DNA from: Cellvibrionales bacterium UBA4435
Lineage (GTDB): Bacteria > Pseudomonadota > Gammaproteobacteria > Pseudomonadales > Porticoccaceae
Length of the DNA: 15,006 nucleotides
NCBI GenBank assembly: GCA_002390525.1
Contig: DGPR01000037.1
Location: 11,220-26,225, forward strand
Direction: 5' to 3'
Position numbers and translations under genes: made by a program. The notes below the pieces were generated by a model. The model was not told the origin of the DNA. It searched no databases and was given only the letters and a program-made list of their open reading frames with translations. Shown piece by piece: positions 8,264-15,006 of this stretch (the first letter of the stretch is position 1; the number at the start of each line of letters is the position of its first letter).

Positions 8264-8481
8264 AGCCAACCGTTCAACCAAATTTTTGGATTTTTAAGCT
8301 CTCTCCAATCTAAAGAGGTTATATGGTTTGATAGGATAGCTTCGATGAAGCAGGCTGATATTTCGCCTTTCTCATTATGGTCAACCTGAATGACCATAAA
8401 GTGCTTTTCTTTATTGGTTGGGCTAACAGACGTCCATTTACTATTAAGGAGTTTCTTAAAATTTACTTTATTTTTTAACAT
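8260..8481 (-). CDS. TIGR02450 family small Trp-rich protein
   Basis: This 73-residue protein matches, from memory, the TIGR02450 family of short tryptophan-rich conserved hypothetical proteins. Characteristic segments are KLLNSKWTSVSPTNKEKHF (10-28) and LDWRELKNPKIWLNGW (57-72), with Trp at 16, 59, 68 and 72. There is no signal peptide or membrane helix. The function is unknown. Its stop overlaps the start of the following gene by four bases, so the two are made from one message. It begins only about 18 bases after the T-tract of a candidate terminator behind pntB, so it may have its own promoter or depend on readthrough from pntAB. No strong ribosome site is visible. Confidence 0.8.
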   Translation of the reverse strand: MLKNKVNFKKLLNSKWTSVSPTNKEKHFMVIQVDHNEKGEISACFIEAILSNHITSLDWRELKNPKIWLNGWL

Positions 8482-8498
8482 ATACCAGGGCTTATCCT

Positions 8499-8522
8499 AA
8501 AAAAATAGGCATAAAATACGCC
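8499..8522 (-). terminator. Candidate rho-independent terminator after pntB
   Basis: On the minus strand, GGCGTA-TTT-TATGCC (8522-8508) folds into a 6-bp stem with one G-U pair and a 3-base loop. TA and a run of seven T (8505-8499) follow directly. It sits 45 bases past the pntB stop and 18 bases before the next start codon. The stem is short, so termination may be partial. Confidence 0.45.
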
Positions 8523-8566
8523 ATGAGAATATTAATTAAGATACTCCCAGCACTTAATTTTTTTGA

Positions 8567-9964
8567 TCAGCCATCCCTTAATATACCAAGTAGCTTGTCA
8601 ACACTCTCTTTCGCGTCGCCAAATAACATGCGTGAGTTGTCTTTAAAGAACAGAGGATTCTCGACGCCAGCATAACCCGATGCCATTCCACGTTTGAGTA
8701 TAACTACCTGTCCTGATTTCCATACCTCCAATACAGGCATTCCAGCAATGGGGCTATCTGGATCATCCATAGCAGCTGGGTTCACTGTATCGTTTGCTCC
8801 TATGACAAGCACAACATCAGTATCTGGAAAATCATCATTCAATTCATCCATTTCTAGTACGATATCATACGGAACCTTAGCTTCTGCCAATAGAACATTC
8901 ATATGTCCCGGTAGCCGGCCAGCTACAGGATGTATACCAAAACGAACGGATATCCCTTTATCACGGAGTATTTTGGTGATTTCACCAACTGCATTTTGAG
9001 CTTGTGCAACTGCCATCCCATAACCGGGTACTATTATTACGGATTTGGCAGAAAGTAATTCTTCACAAACCTCTTCAGTGGAAGTTTCTAGGGCTACTAA
9101 ATCGCCGTCAGCTGAACCTGCACTTGAACTTCCAGACGTTTGGCCAAAACCACCTAATATAACACTAACGAAAGACCTGTTCATTGCGCGACACATTATG
9201 TAGCTCAAAATTGCACCACTGCTGCCTACTAATGCCCCAGTTACTATGAGTAGATCGTTACCTAACATAAACCCGATGGACGCAGCCGCCCAACCGGAGT
9301 AACTATTAAGCATAGAAACTACGACTGGCATATCTGCCCCGCCAATAGCTAAGATTAAATGGATACCTAAGACGGACGCTACGATCGTCATAATTATTAG
9401 GGGCATTAGGCTGTCTGTGCTTATAAACCATGAGCCTAGGACAACAACTAGCCCTAAGGCCAATAAATTCATCGCATGTCTACCTGGCAGAGTTAGAGCA
9501 GAACTAGATACTACTCCCTGGAGTTTGCCACAAGCGATTAGTGATCCTGTGAAGGTTATAGCTCCAATAAATATACCCAAGAAAATTTCTACCATCTTGA
9601 TAGTGTGTTCTGCGCCAGCTGTTTTGATTAATGGATCAAGATGTCCTGCAAAACCGACTAAAACAGCAGCTAAACCAACAAAGCTATGTAACAAAGCAAC
9701 CAATTGAGGCATTTGTGTCATTTCTACCTTATTAGCAAGAAACAAGCCTATAACAGCACCTATAACAAGTGCTAGGATAATAGTTGAAGTACTACCAATC
9801 CCCATATTTACACCAGCGATAGTCGCTCCAACAGCAATTATGATTCCTGCTATTCCAAAAAAATTACCCCTTCTGGCAGATTCCTGATGACTAAGTCCTC
9901 CCAGACTTAGTATGAATAGTACACTAGCTAAAACGTAAGCGACGCTCACAAAACCTGTGCTCAT
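8567..9964 (-). CDS. pntB: NAD(P) transhydrogenase subunit beta PntB
   Basis: PntB is the beta subunit of the proton-translocating nicotinamide nucleotide transhydrogenase, which uses the proton gradient to drive hydride transfer from NADH to NADP+. The 465 residues match the usual length. The N-terminal two thirds is membrane helices. His93 in [14 protein letters not shown] corresponds to the channel His91 of E. coli, and Asn220 in [11 protein letters not shown] to Asn222. Residues from about 305 form domain III, the NADP(H) site, with [40 protein letters not shown] and the [10 protein letters not shown] loop. All key residues seem intact. The ribosome site AGGAG overlaps the pntA stop, and the genes are 11 bases apart, which implies coupled expression of the two subunits. 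Confidence 0.97.
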   Translation of the reverse strand: MSTGFVSVAYVLASVLFILSLGGLSHQESARRGNFFGIAGIIIAVGATIAGVNMGIGSTSTIILALVIGAVIGLFLANKVEMTQMPQLVALLHSFVGLAAVLVGFAGHLDPLIKTAGAEHTIKMVEIFLGIFIGAITFTGSLIACGKLQGVVSSSALTLPGRHAMNLLALGLVVVLGSWFISTDSLMPLIIMTIVASVLGIHLILAIGGADMPVVVSMLNSYSGWAAASIGFMLGNDLLIVTGALVGSSGAILSYIMCRAMNRSFVSVILGGFGQTSGSSSAGSADGDLVALETSTEEVCEELLSAKSVIIVPGYGMAVAQAQNAVGEITKILRDKGISVRFGIHPVAGRLPGHMNVLLAEAKVPYDIVLEMDELNDDFPDTDVVLVIGANDTVNPAAMDDPDSPIAGMPVLEVWKSGQVVILKRGMASGYAGVENPLFFKDNSRMLFGDAKESVDKLLGILRDG

Positions 9965-9975
9965 AATTACATCTC

Positions 9976-11544
9976 CTATTTGCGGAACATATTAAGCATA
10001 CGATGAGTTACTTTAAACCCACCTGCTATATTGATAGTTGCAATCAAAACTGCGATGAAGGACATAATGCCAACTGTGCCATCCTCAGCAGCAACTAAGT
10101 GCAATATAGCTCCAATTACAATTATTCCACTTATGGCATTAGTAACGCTCATCAGTGGAGTATGCAAAGATGCTGTGACATTCCATACAACTTGATAACC
10201 AATAAAGCACGACAATACAAAAACTGTAAAATGACTCAAAAAGCTTTCCGGTGCATATCCCCCAACACCAAGCAGTACAGCAAGTGTCAGAGCCAATAGA
10301 GCTCCTTTTCCAAGCCACCTATCCAGAAAAGTGGGTTTTTTTACAAGAACTTCTTTTGTTTCTTCACTTGGTTTAGGACTTGGAGCCGCAGAAACTTCTA
10401 CTTTGGGTGGAGGCCACGTAATTTTTTTATCTTTAACAACTGTAACTCCCCGTATAACGACGTCATCCATATCTACATTAGGGCTACCATTCTTTTCTGG
10501 TGTCAGATCAGACAACAGATGCACCAAATTACTCGAATATAGATCACTAGAAACTTTCGCCATACGGCTTGGTAAATCTGTATGGCCTATGAGAGTAACT
10601 CCATGCTTTTCTACTACTTTTCCAGGTTCTGTTAACTCACAGTTACCGCCACGTTCTGAAGCTAAGTCAACGATTACACTTCCTGATTTCATTGATTCAA
10701 CCATTGCCGCCGTTATGAGCTTAGGGGCAGGCCTTCCGGGTATGAGTGCGGTTGTTATAATAATATCGACTTCTTTAGCCTGTTCGGCAAAAAGGGCCAT
10801 CTCAGCAGCAATAAATTCATCGCTCATTTGTTTAGCGTAACCACCACCACCACCGCTCTCTTCGTCTGAAAAGTCTAATTCTAAAAATTGAGCACCCATA
10901 CTCTCGACTTGTTCTTTTACCTCTAATCGAGTGTCAAACGCTCGAACAATAGCACCCATACTATTAGCTGTGCCGACAGCTGCTAGTCCAGCAACACCAG
11001 CACCAATAACCATAATTTTTGCGGGAGGAACTTTACCGGCTGCAGTTACTTGTCCCGTAAAGAAGCGTCCGAAACAACTGGCAGCCTCAATAACTGCTCG
11101 GTAACCTGATATATTTGCCATAGCGCTCAAGGCATCCATTTTTTGTGCTCGGCTAATACGGGGCAAGCTATCAATAGCAAAAACTGTAGTGCCCTTCGAT
11201 GCAAGATCATCAAGTAATTCCGAATTTTCGGCAGGCCAGATGTAGCTAACTATGAAAGCATCTTTTTTCATCAGTTTTGCTTCATGAGTGCCGGTATCTG
11301 GATTTATCATTGGTGCTCTAACTTTTAATATAAAGTCTGCTTGAGCCCATAGATCCTCTGTTTTTTCTGATATCGATGCTCCTGCATCAATGAAATCTTT
11401 GTCCTCATAATGAGCTGATTTGCCTGCTGATGACTCAACAATCACCTCATAGCCGAGCTTAATTAATTTCAGAACAGATGCAGGTGTCGCTGCGACCCTC
11501 TTTTCATTTGGAAAAATCTCTTTAGGTATACCTAATTTCATCAT
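9976..11544 (-). CDS. pntA: NAD(P) transhydrogenase subunit alpha PntA
   Basis: PntA is the alpha subunit of the membrane transhydrogenase and partner of PntB downstream. Residues 1 to about 385 form domain I, the NAD(H) site, with LGIPKE at the start, the RQD loop (Arg132, Gln134, Asp137 in SRAQKMD) and the nucleotide-binding GAGVAG at 181-186. A Pro/Lys-rich linker leads to four membrane helices (about 412-430, 435-456, 465-485, 490-510), including [13 protein letters not shown] and [13 protein letters not shown]. The subunit is one full-length chain of about 522 residues, as in enterobacteria. ATG at 11544 is chosen because GGAG at 11556-11553 lies 8 bases upstream; TTG at 11547 and ATG at 11541 are alternatives. 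A run of five glycines from a GGT repeat sits in the loop at 231-235. Confidence 0.97.
   Translation of the reverse strand: MMKLGIPKEIFPNEKRVAATPASVLKLIKLGYEVIVESSAGKSAHYEDKDFIDAGASISEKTEDLWAQADFILKVRAPMINPDTGTHEAKLMKKDAFIVSYIWPAENSELLDDLASKGTTVFAIDSLPRISRAQKMDALSAMANISGYRAVIEAASCFGRFFTGQVTAAGKVPPAKIMVIGAGVAGLAAVGTANSMGAIVRAFDTRLEVKEQVESMGAQFLELDFSDEESGGGGGYAKQMSDEFIAAEMALFAEQAKEVDIIITTALIPGRPAPKLITAAMVESMKSGSVIVDLASERGGNCELTEPGKVVEKHGVTLIGHTDLPSRMAKVSSDLYSSNLVHLLSDLTPEKNGSPNVDMDDVVIRGVTVVKDKKITWPPPKVEVSAAPSPKPSEETKEVLVKKPTFLDRWLGKGALLALTLAVLLGVGGYAPESFLSHFTVFVLSCFIGYQVVWNVTASLHTPLMSVTNAISGIIVIGAILHLVAAEDGTVGIMSFIAVLIATINIAGGFKVTHRMLNMFRK
10840..10854. repeat. Five-copy ACC/GGT trinucleotide repeat inside pntA
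   Basis: ACC is repeated five times on the plus strand, which reads as five GGT glycine codons (residues 231-235) in PntA. It lies in a loop of the NAD domain where E. coli PntA also has Gly-rich sequence of different make-up. In-frame changes in copy number would not break the gene. Confidence 0.9.
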
Positions 11545-11614
11545 CAATACTTCTCCGTTGGCGACATTTTTCTCACTAGTCGCGCAGTAAATGCTAAAAC
11601 CAAATCATATAAAT

Positions 11615-11645
11615 TTATAATAAATCGATTTATTTGTTATTATAA
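11615..11645. promoter_or_regulatory. Palindrome and possible -10 box upstream of pntA
   Basis: A perfect 16-bp palindrome, AATAAATCGATTTATT, lies at 11619-11634. Around it is a 9-bp inverted repeat, TTATAATAA (11615-11623) and TTATTATAA (11637-11645). On the minus strand a consensus TATAAT falls at 11644-11639, about 95 bases before pntA, without a good -35. The palindrome is a candidate operator for pntAB, but AT-only symmetry is common in such DNA. Confidence 0.35.
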
Positions 11646-11652
11646 CTTTTCA

Positions 11653-11668
11653 ATAGCATTTCTGCTAT
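11653..11668 (-). other. Hairpin behind the Sel1-repeat gene
   Basis: ATAGCA-GAAA-TGCTAT on the minus strand is a perfect 6-bp stem with a GAAA tetraloop, 10 bases after the stop of the Sel1-repeat gene. It has no T-run behind it, so it is not a standard terminator. It may mark a processed 3' end or be chance. Confidence 0.3.
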
Positions 11669-11678
11669 AAAAAGAGAG

Positions 11679-12221
11679 TTAGTCCTCTGAAGGAATACCC
11701 AAGTTATTTACTGCATCGAGAAACTCTATGGCAGGCTCAAAACCAATTGTTGCCGCTCTAGTAAACCACATCGTACCCTTGTCTGGATCTTTTTTGACAC
11801 CAAGTCCATTAAAATAGAGTCCCCCTAGACCATACATTGCAGCTGCATAACCTTTATTTGCAGCTTTCTCATACCACAAAATTGCTTTATTGTAATTCTG
11901 CTCCACTAAAAGACCATTTTGATAAAAAGTTCCCAAATCAAACATGGCCCTTGTATGGTCTAGATTTGCTGCCTTTTTATAATACTCTATAGCTGTTTTA
12001 TCATCTTTACTCACACCCCATCCTTCCTTGAAAAGCAAAGCTATTCCATAAAATGCTCTTGGATCATTATTTTTATCTGCAAGAACAAGAAGCATTCTAT
12101 ACCCCTCTTCTGGGTTCCCATTCCTAATAATGCTATAGGCTTCTTCGGTGGTCGCACTATATGATGATGGTGCAAATAAACTAAAGAAAATTAGATATAC
12201 AAAATATAATATATTTTTCAT
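11679..12221 (-). CDS. Secreted Sel1-like repeat (TPR-type) protein
   Basis: A 180-residue protein with an N-terminal signal peptide: Lys2, a hydrophobic stretch (ILYFVYLIFFSLFA) and a likely signal peptidase I cut after SYS at residue 22. The mature part consists of about three Sel1-like repeats of 36 residues (about 54-89, 90-125, 126-161), each with the pattern A..LG..Y..G.GV..D..KA..WY.KAA. Such alpha-solenoids bind partner proteins, often in the envelope, so a periplasmic scaffold role is likely, but no partner can be named. The ATG at 12221 is the only start that gives the signal peptide, and no ribosome site is clear. It is 135 bases upstream of pntA on the same strand, with a hairpin between, so it is probably not in the pnt operon. 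Confidence 0.85.
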   Translation of the reverse strand: MKNILYFVYLIFFSLFAPSSYSATTEEAYSIIRNGNPEEGYRMLLVLADKNNDPRAFYGIALLFKEGWGVSKDDKTAIEYYKKAANLDHTRAMFDLGTFYQNGLLVEQNYNKAILWYEKAANKGYAAAMYGLGGLYFNGLGVKKDPDKGTMWFTRAATIGFEPAIEFLDAVNNLGIPSED

Positions 12222-12410
12222 TGGAATTGCCTAATTCTTACAAATAGAAATTTATTTTAGCTCTATAAAATCTATTTTAAAACTATGAACTCATAACTCT
12301 GCTTACATGTATAATAAATTTTTTATATATTTTACTCTAAAAAAAAATCTCGGTGACTTTATTATTGTGGCCCACTTAAAAAATATTTCTAAAATATATG
12401 AGAATATCTG
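12222..12410. promoter_or_regulatory. Divergent intergenic region between Sel1 gene and rhlE
   Basis: These 189 AT-rich bases must hold promoters for both flanking genes. A consensus TATAAT lies at 12310-12315 on the plus strand with no good -35, which would give rhlE a leader of about 90 bases. The leader would contain a run of nine A and the interrupted palindrome GTGGCCCAC (12367-12375). No small gene or RNA is recognisable. Confidence 0.3.
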
Positions 12411-13682
12411 ATGAGTTTTGCTGATTTTGGCCTATCTGAACAAATACTAAAAGCTTTAAAAGAAAAAGAATATACACGTGCAACACCAATCCAGATCAGA
12501 ACAATCCCGTTGGTATCACAAGGTAAAGATATTATAGCTACCGCTCAAACCGGTACGGGTAAAACAGCTAGCTTTTTACTTCCAATACTTCAACTGTTAA
12601 TAGAGGTGGGAAAAACAAAGCCAAATCAGGCAAGATCACTGGTGCTGGCACCAACAAGAGAACTTGCTATTCAAATTGGAGAACATGCACGACAGTACAG
12701 TAAATTCACTTCGCTCAGGATAAATGTAGTTTATGGAGGCGTAAAAATTAATCCACAAATGATGGATCTTCGAAAGGGTGCTGATATTCTTGTCGCCACG
12801 CCTGGGAGGCTTTTGGATTTAATCAGCAAAAATGCAGTCAAATTTACAGCGTTAAAAGTACTAGTTCTAGATGAAGCGGATCGTATGCTAGATCTCGGTT
12901 TTTTAGACCAAATTCAAAAAATTTTATCGCTTTTACCAAATACCCGACAAAATTTAATGTTTTCGGCTACCTTTTCGAAAGAAATTTTAAGTCTTTCTAA
13001 GAAATTTCTGAATAACCCTATGGAAATATCAATTTCATCAAAAAATACTGCTGCCGATTTGGTAAAGCATTGGGTTTTCCCAGTAGATAAAAAACTTAAA
13101 CCAGAGCTTTTATCAACTTTAATTTTATATAAAAAATTAAATCAAGTTCTTGTCTTCACTAATACAAAAAAAAATACCGAGCTTCTTTCATCCTTTTTAA
13201 ATAAAAAAGGTTTAAATTCTTCAACACTTCACGGTGACAAAAATCAAAGTATAAGAGCTAAGCACCTTTCTGAATTTAAAAAAAGAACCATAAGAATCCT
13301 CATTTCGACTGATATTGCAGCTCGCGGTATTGATGTTAGTGGGCTGCAATGCGTCATTAACTTTGAATTACCTAAAATTGCTGAAAACTATATCCATAGA
13401 ATTGGCAGAACTGGTAGAGCAGGGGTATACGGAAAAGCTATATCACTTGTAAGTGCCGATGAATTTGAAAATTTACAAAAAATCGAAACTGTACTGAGGA
13501 AGAAAATACCTAGGGAAATTTTCGAAGGTTTTGAGCCTCAGCACAATCTTCCGTGCTCAAAGACGAAAAGCAAGCCAAAGAAACGCAGGAGAAAAACACC
13601 TAAAACTACAAAAAAAGGTATTGGATTAACTGGAGGTTTAAATCTTCAAACTAGAGTACCCGATATTTCTCCGCCCCAGTAG
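12411..13682 (+). CDS. rhlE: DEAD-box ATP-dependent RNA helicase RhlE
   Basis: A 423-residue DEAD-box RNA helicase that closely follows RhlE, which acts in ribosome maturation and RNA turnover. It begins MSFADFGLS with the Q motif ATPIQ (24-28) and Walker A AQTGTGKT (45-52). DEAD is at 154-157, SAT at 185-187, then the RhlE-like segments FPVDKKLKPELLSTLI and NTKKNTELLSSFLNKKGL, STDIAARGIDV and HRIGRTGRAG from 329. The segment after the core (RKKIPREIFEGFEP) is also RhlE-like. A basic tail of about 50 residues rich in Lys and Arg follows, as in many RhlE proteins. GAGA at 12400-12403 is a weak ribosome site. Its stop is only 7 bases from the stop of the convergent hydrolase gene. Confidence 0.93.
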   Translation: MSFADFGLSEQILKALKEKEYTRATPIQIRTIPLVSQGKDIIATAQTGTGKTASFLLPILQLLIEVGKTKPNQARSLVLAPTRELAIQIGEHARQYSKFTSLRINVVYGGVKINPQMMDLRKGADILVATPGRLLDLISKNAVKFTALKVLVLDEADRMLDLGFLDQIQKILSLLPNTRQNLMFSATFSKEILSLSKKFLNNPMEISISSKNTAADLVKHWVFPVDKKLKPELLSTLILYKKLNQVLVFTNTKKNTELLSSFLNKKGLNSSTLHGDKNQSIRAKHLSEFKKRTIRILISTDIAARGIDVSGLQCVINFELPKIAENYIHRIGRTGRAGVYGKAISLVSADEFENLQKIETVLRKKIPREIFEGFEPQHNLPCSKTKSKPKKRRRKTPKTTKKGIGLTGGLNLQTRVPDISPPQ

Positions 13683-13689
13683 CATTTAG

Positions 13690-14739
13690 CTAAACAGGTG
13701 TATCTAATAAATCACTCAAATGTTGATCGACTTGTTTTATATACAGCGGATCCATGCCAAATAAACCAAGGTGGCCCCAATCAGTAGAAATAACTCTTAG
13801 CTCACTATTCGCTACCATTTTTTGGTTATCCTCGCAGTCTTTTGGAGGAAAAAACATATCTGTATTGATGGGCATAACAAACAATTTTGCAGTTATTCTA
13901 TTTAGGGCTTTTTTAAGATCTCCATCTGTATTCCTACTAACATCACCTCTTTGCCATTTCCATGCTAGAGTAAGGAGATTATTGGGATCCATTGGTGCAA
14001 AGTAAGCTTGTGTAAATCCTTTACAAAACTCTTCTACGGATGAAAATCCCAAATCTCTCCAAAGTTCTTTTTTAAACATTTCGGTGCTAAAGCCCATAAC
14101 AGACCACAAGTCAGCGTGGCGCCTTAATCCGTCAATTACTGCATTTGGATTTTTATAGGCGCCGCACTCCCAGGCAGGATCTGACATGATTGCTTCATTT
14201 AGTGTTTGCGTGAACAAAAAATCATGGGTTGTGTTTTTAGCTGTTCCAGCAATAGGGGCAGCCCTTTTGACCATATCTGGATATTTTACAGCCCATTCCC
14301 AGGTTTGTTGTGCTCCCATTGATCCGCCGACAACAAGGGCTAAAGAACTTAAACCGAAATATTTTGTTACAAGTGTATGTTGAGCTCGCACATCATCTCC
14401 TATTCGAACTTTTGGGAATGATGCAGCAACAGAATTTTTAACATTATCTGGTGATGAGGATAGACCATTACCAATCTGGTTAACAATAATGATAAAGTAT
14501 TTATTTGGGTCAATAGCATGCTCATCTCCCACATAAACCTGCTCCATAATCTTACTAGTTCCCGAATACCATGTACTAACAAGAATAGCATTATCTTTTT
14601 GCGAATTTAAACTACCGAAAGTAGAGTAAGCAAGTTGACAGTTTTTTATAACACCTCCTTCTTCTAGGTTAAAATCACCCAGATCAAAGAGAGAATATGG
14701 ACCATGATTTTCTTGAGAATAATAATCGTTTTTTGTCAT
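13690..14739 (-). CDS. Alpha/beta hydrolase of the MetX-like (homoserine acetyltransferase-related) family
   Basis: This 349-residue protein has the alpha/beta hydrolase layout of the homoserine O-acetyltransferase group. The nucleophile elbow is GGSMGA with Ser140. The likely acid is Asp294 in INTDMFFPPKD, and the base is His323 in WGHLG, all in the expected order. The N-terminal LAYSTFGSLNSQKDNAILV strand and the FPKVRIGDDVRAQ segment are also MetX-like. However, the strand where true MetX enzymes carry a G-G/S-C-x-G-S/T-T-G-P signature reads VNQIGNGLSSSPDN here, and the usual GGMQ after the nucleophile is GAQQ. It is therefore probably a hydrolase or acyltransferase with another substrate. 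No signal peptide is seen and no methionine genes are nearby. A weak -10 (TATAAT, 14845-14840) lies upstream. Confidence 0.85.
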   Translation of the reverse strand: MTKNDYYSQENHGPYSLFDLGDFNLEEGGVIKNCQLAYSTFGSLNSQKDNAILVSTWYSGTSKIMEQVYVGDEHAIDPNKYFIIIVNQIGNGLSSSPDNVKNSVAASFPKVRIGDDVRAQHTLVTKYFGLSSLALVVGGSMGAQQTWEWAVKYPDMVKRAAPIAGTAKNTTHDFLFTQTLNEAIMSDPAWECGAYKNPNAVIDGLRRHADLWSVMGFSTEMFKKELWRDLGFSSVEEFCKGFTQAYFAPMDPNNLLTLAWKWQRGDVSRNTDGDLKKALNRITAKLFVMPINTDMFFPPKDCEDNQKMVANSELRVISTDWGHLGLFGMDPLYIKQVDQHLSDLLDTPV

Positions 14740-14927
14740 AGAATTTGGCTCGTCAGATTAATGTAATTTAACTTTATCAGCATATGGCTATTTAATAAAA
14801 TAGGTAGCATATAATTACAGACATAAGCTTTTAAAATTTATTATAGATTAAATTTCTAACTAAGCTAAGAAACTTGAAGGCATAAAGAAGTAAATTATCA
14901 AATACAGACTACGTGGTAGAGGTGCAA
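14740..14927. other. Intergenic region between rpmE and the MetX-like gene
   Basis: These 188 AT-rich bases separate two minus-strand genes. The stretch contains a 6-bp stem-loop, CTATTT-AATA-AAATAG (14788-14803), without a T-run, and a TATAAT box on the minus strand at 14845-14840. I found no convincing terminator for rpmE and no small gene. Confidence 0.5.
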
Positions 14928-15006
14928 TTATTTTTTTACAGAACGCCCAGCAAAGCGCTTACTAAAGCGATCTATTCTTCCGCCAGAATCTGCAACTTTC
15001 TGTTTG
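14928..15006 (-). CDS. rpmE: 50S ribosomal protein L31, C-terminal part, cut by window edge
   Basis: On the minus strand the last 25 codons of a gene run from the right edge to a TAA at 14928-14930. They encode KQKVADSGGRIDRFSKRFAG followed by RSVKK. This matches the C-terminus of bacterial ribosomal protein L31, where the conserved end reads GKQK-V-D-[ST]-G-G-R-[VI]-D-R-F-x-K-R-F-G. L31 sits on the large subunit and helps bridge the subunits. The remainder, including any zinc-binding cysteines that tell the C+ from the C- form, lies outside the window. Confidence 0.9.
   Translation of the reverse strand, partial: KQKVADSGGRIDRFSKRFAGRSVKK

Noticed and set aside
8694..9707. Long open frames on the plus strand inside pntB
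   Set aside because: They lie antisense to a well-conserved gene, show no domain likeness and have no ribosome site. They mirror the codon pattern of pntB.
10331..10840. 169-codon open frame on the plus strand inside pntA
   Set aside because: It is antisense to a clearly functional pntA, and its protein has low-complexity Ser/Thr-rich content with no recognisable motif.
12310..12315. TATAAT box as a firm rhlE promoter
   Set aside because: No hexamer near TTGACA lies 16-18 bases upstream and no extended -10 is present, so it is mentioned only as part of the intergenic region.
13685..13694. Palindrome TTTAGCTAAA between the convergent rhlE and hydrolase genes as a bidirectional terminator
   Set aside because: The stem would have no loop and no T-run on either strand, and it overlaps a stop codon. 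It is too short to support a terminator call.
1..15006. CRISPR arrays, tRNA or rRNA genes, insertion sequences
   Set aside because: I saw no regularly spaced repeats, no tRNA-like cloverleaf sequence, no rRNA signature and no transposase motif. Apart from the possible integrase start at the left edge, there is no sign of a mobile element.

Overview
The window is AT-rich bacterial DNA, densely packed, with no gap over about 220 bp. The best guess is a marine or otherwise slim-genome gammaproteobacterium. The transhydrogenase alpha subunit is one full-length polypeptide rather than the split form common in alphaproteobacteria. There are SrmB-like and RhlE-like DEAD-box helicases, a YciA-type thioesterase and a TIGR02450-type protein, all familiar in gammaproteobacteria. 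This is inference from protein likeness, not a phylogeny.

Layout, left to right. Bases 1-137 hold a promoter candidate, a 12-bp tandem repeat and a possible integrase start on the minus strand that runs off the edge. Bases 138-1562 carry hisH and hisA (histidine synthesis) as a pair, without hisF beside them. A hotdog-fold acyl-CoA thioesterase (1583-1984, minus) converges on hisA. It diverges from a two-gene RND efflux operon (adaptor 2212-3312, pump 3326-6448) that has no outer-membrane partner gene here. A SrmB-like RNA helicase (6516-7730) follows on the plus strand.

The minus strand then carries a leftward block: pntA and pntB (membrane proton-pumping NAD(P) transhydrogenase, 8567-11544), a candidate terminator, and two translationally coupled small genes of unknown function (8260-8481 and 7760-8263). 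To its right, also on the minus strand, is a secreted Sel1-repeat protein (11679-12221). rhlE (12411-13682) is on the plus strand and converges on a MetX-like alpha/beta hydrolase (13690-14739). The right edge cuts the gene for ribosomal protein L31 (rpmE, stop at 14928).

Most of this is housekeeping or standard accessory content, and I see no clear undescribed multi-gene system. The points most worth checking are the coupled pair of uncharacterised genes, the RND pump with changed proton-relay residues, the MetX-like hydrolase that lacks the acyltransferase signature, and the possible mobile-element boundary at the left edge next to a split histidine operon.
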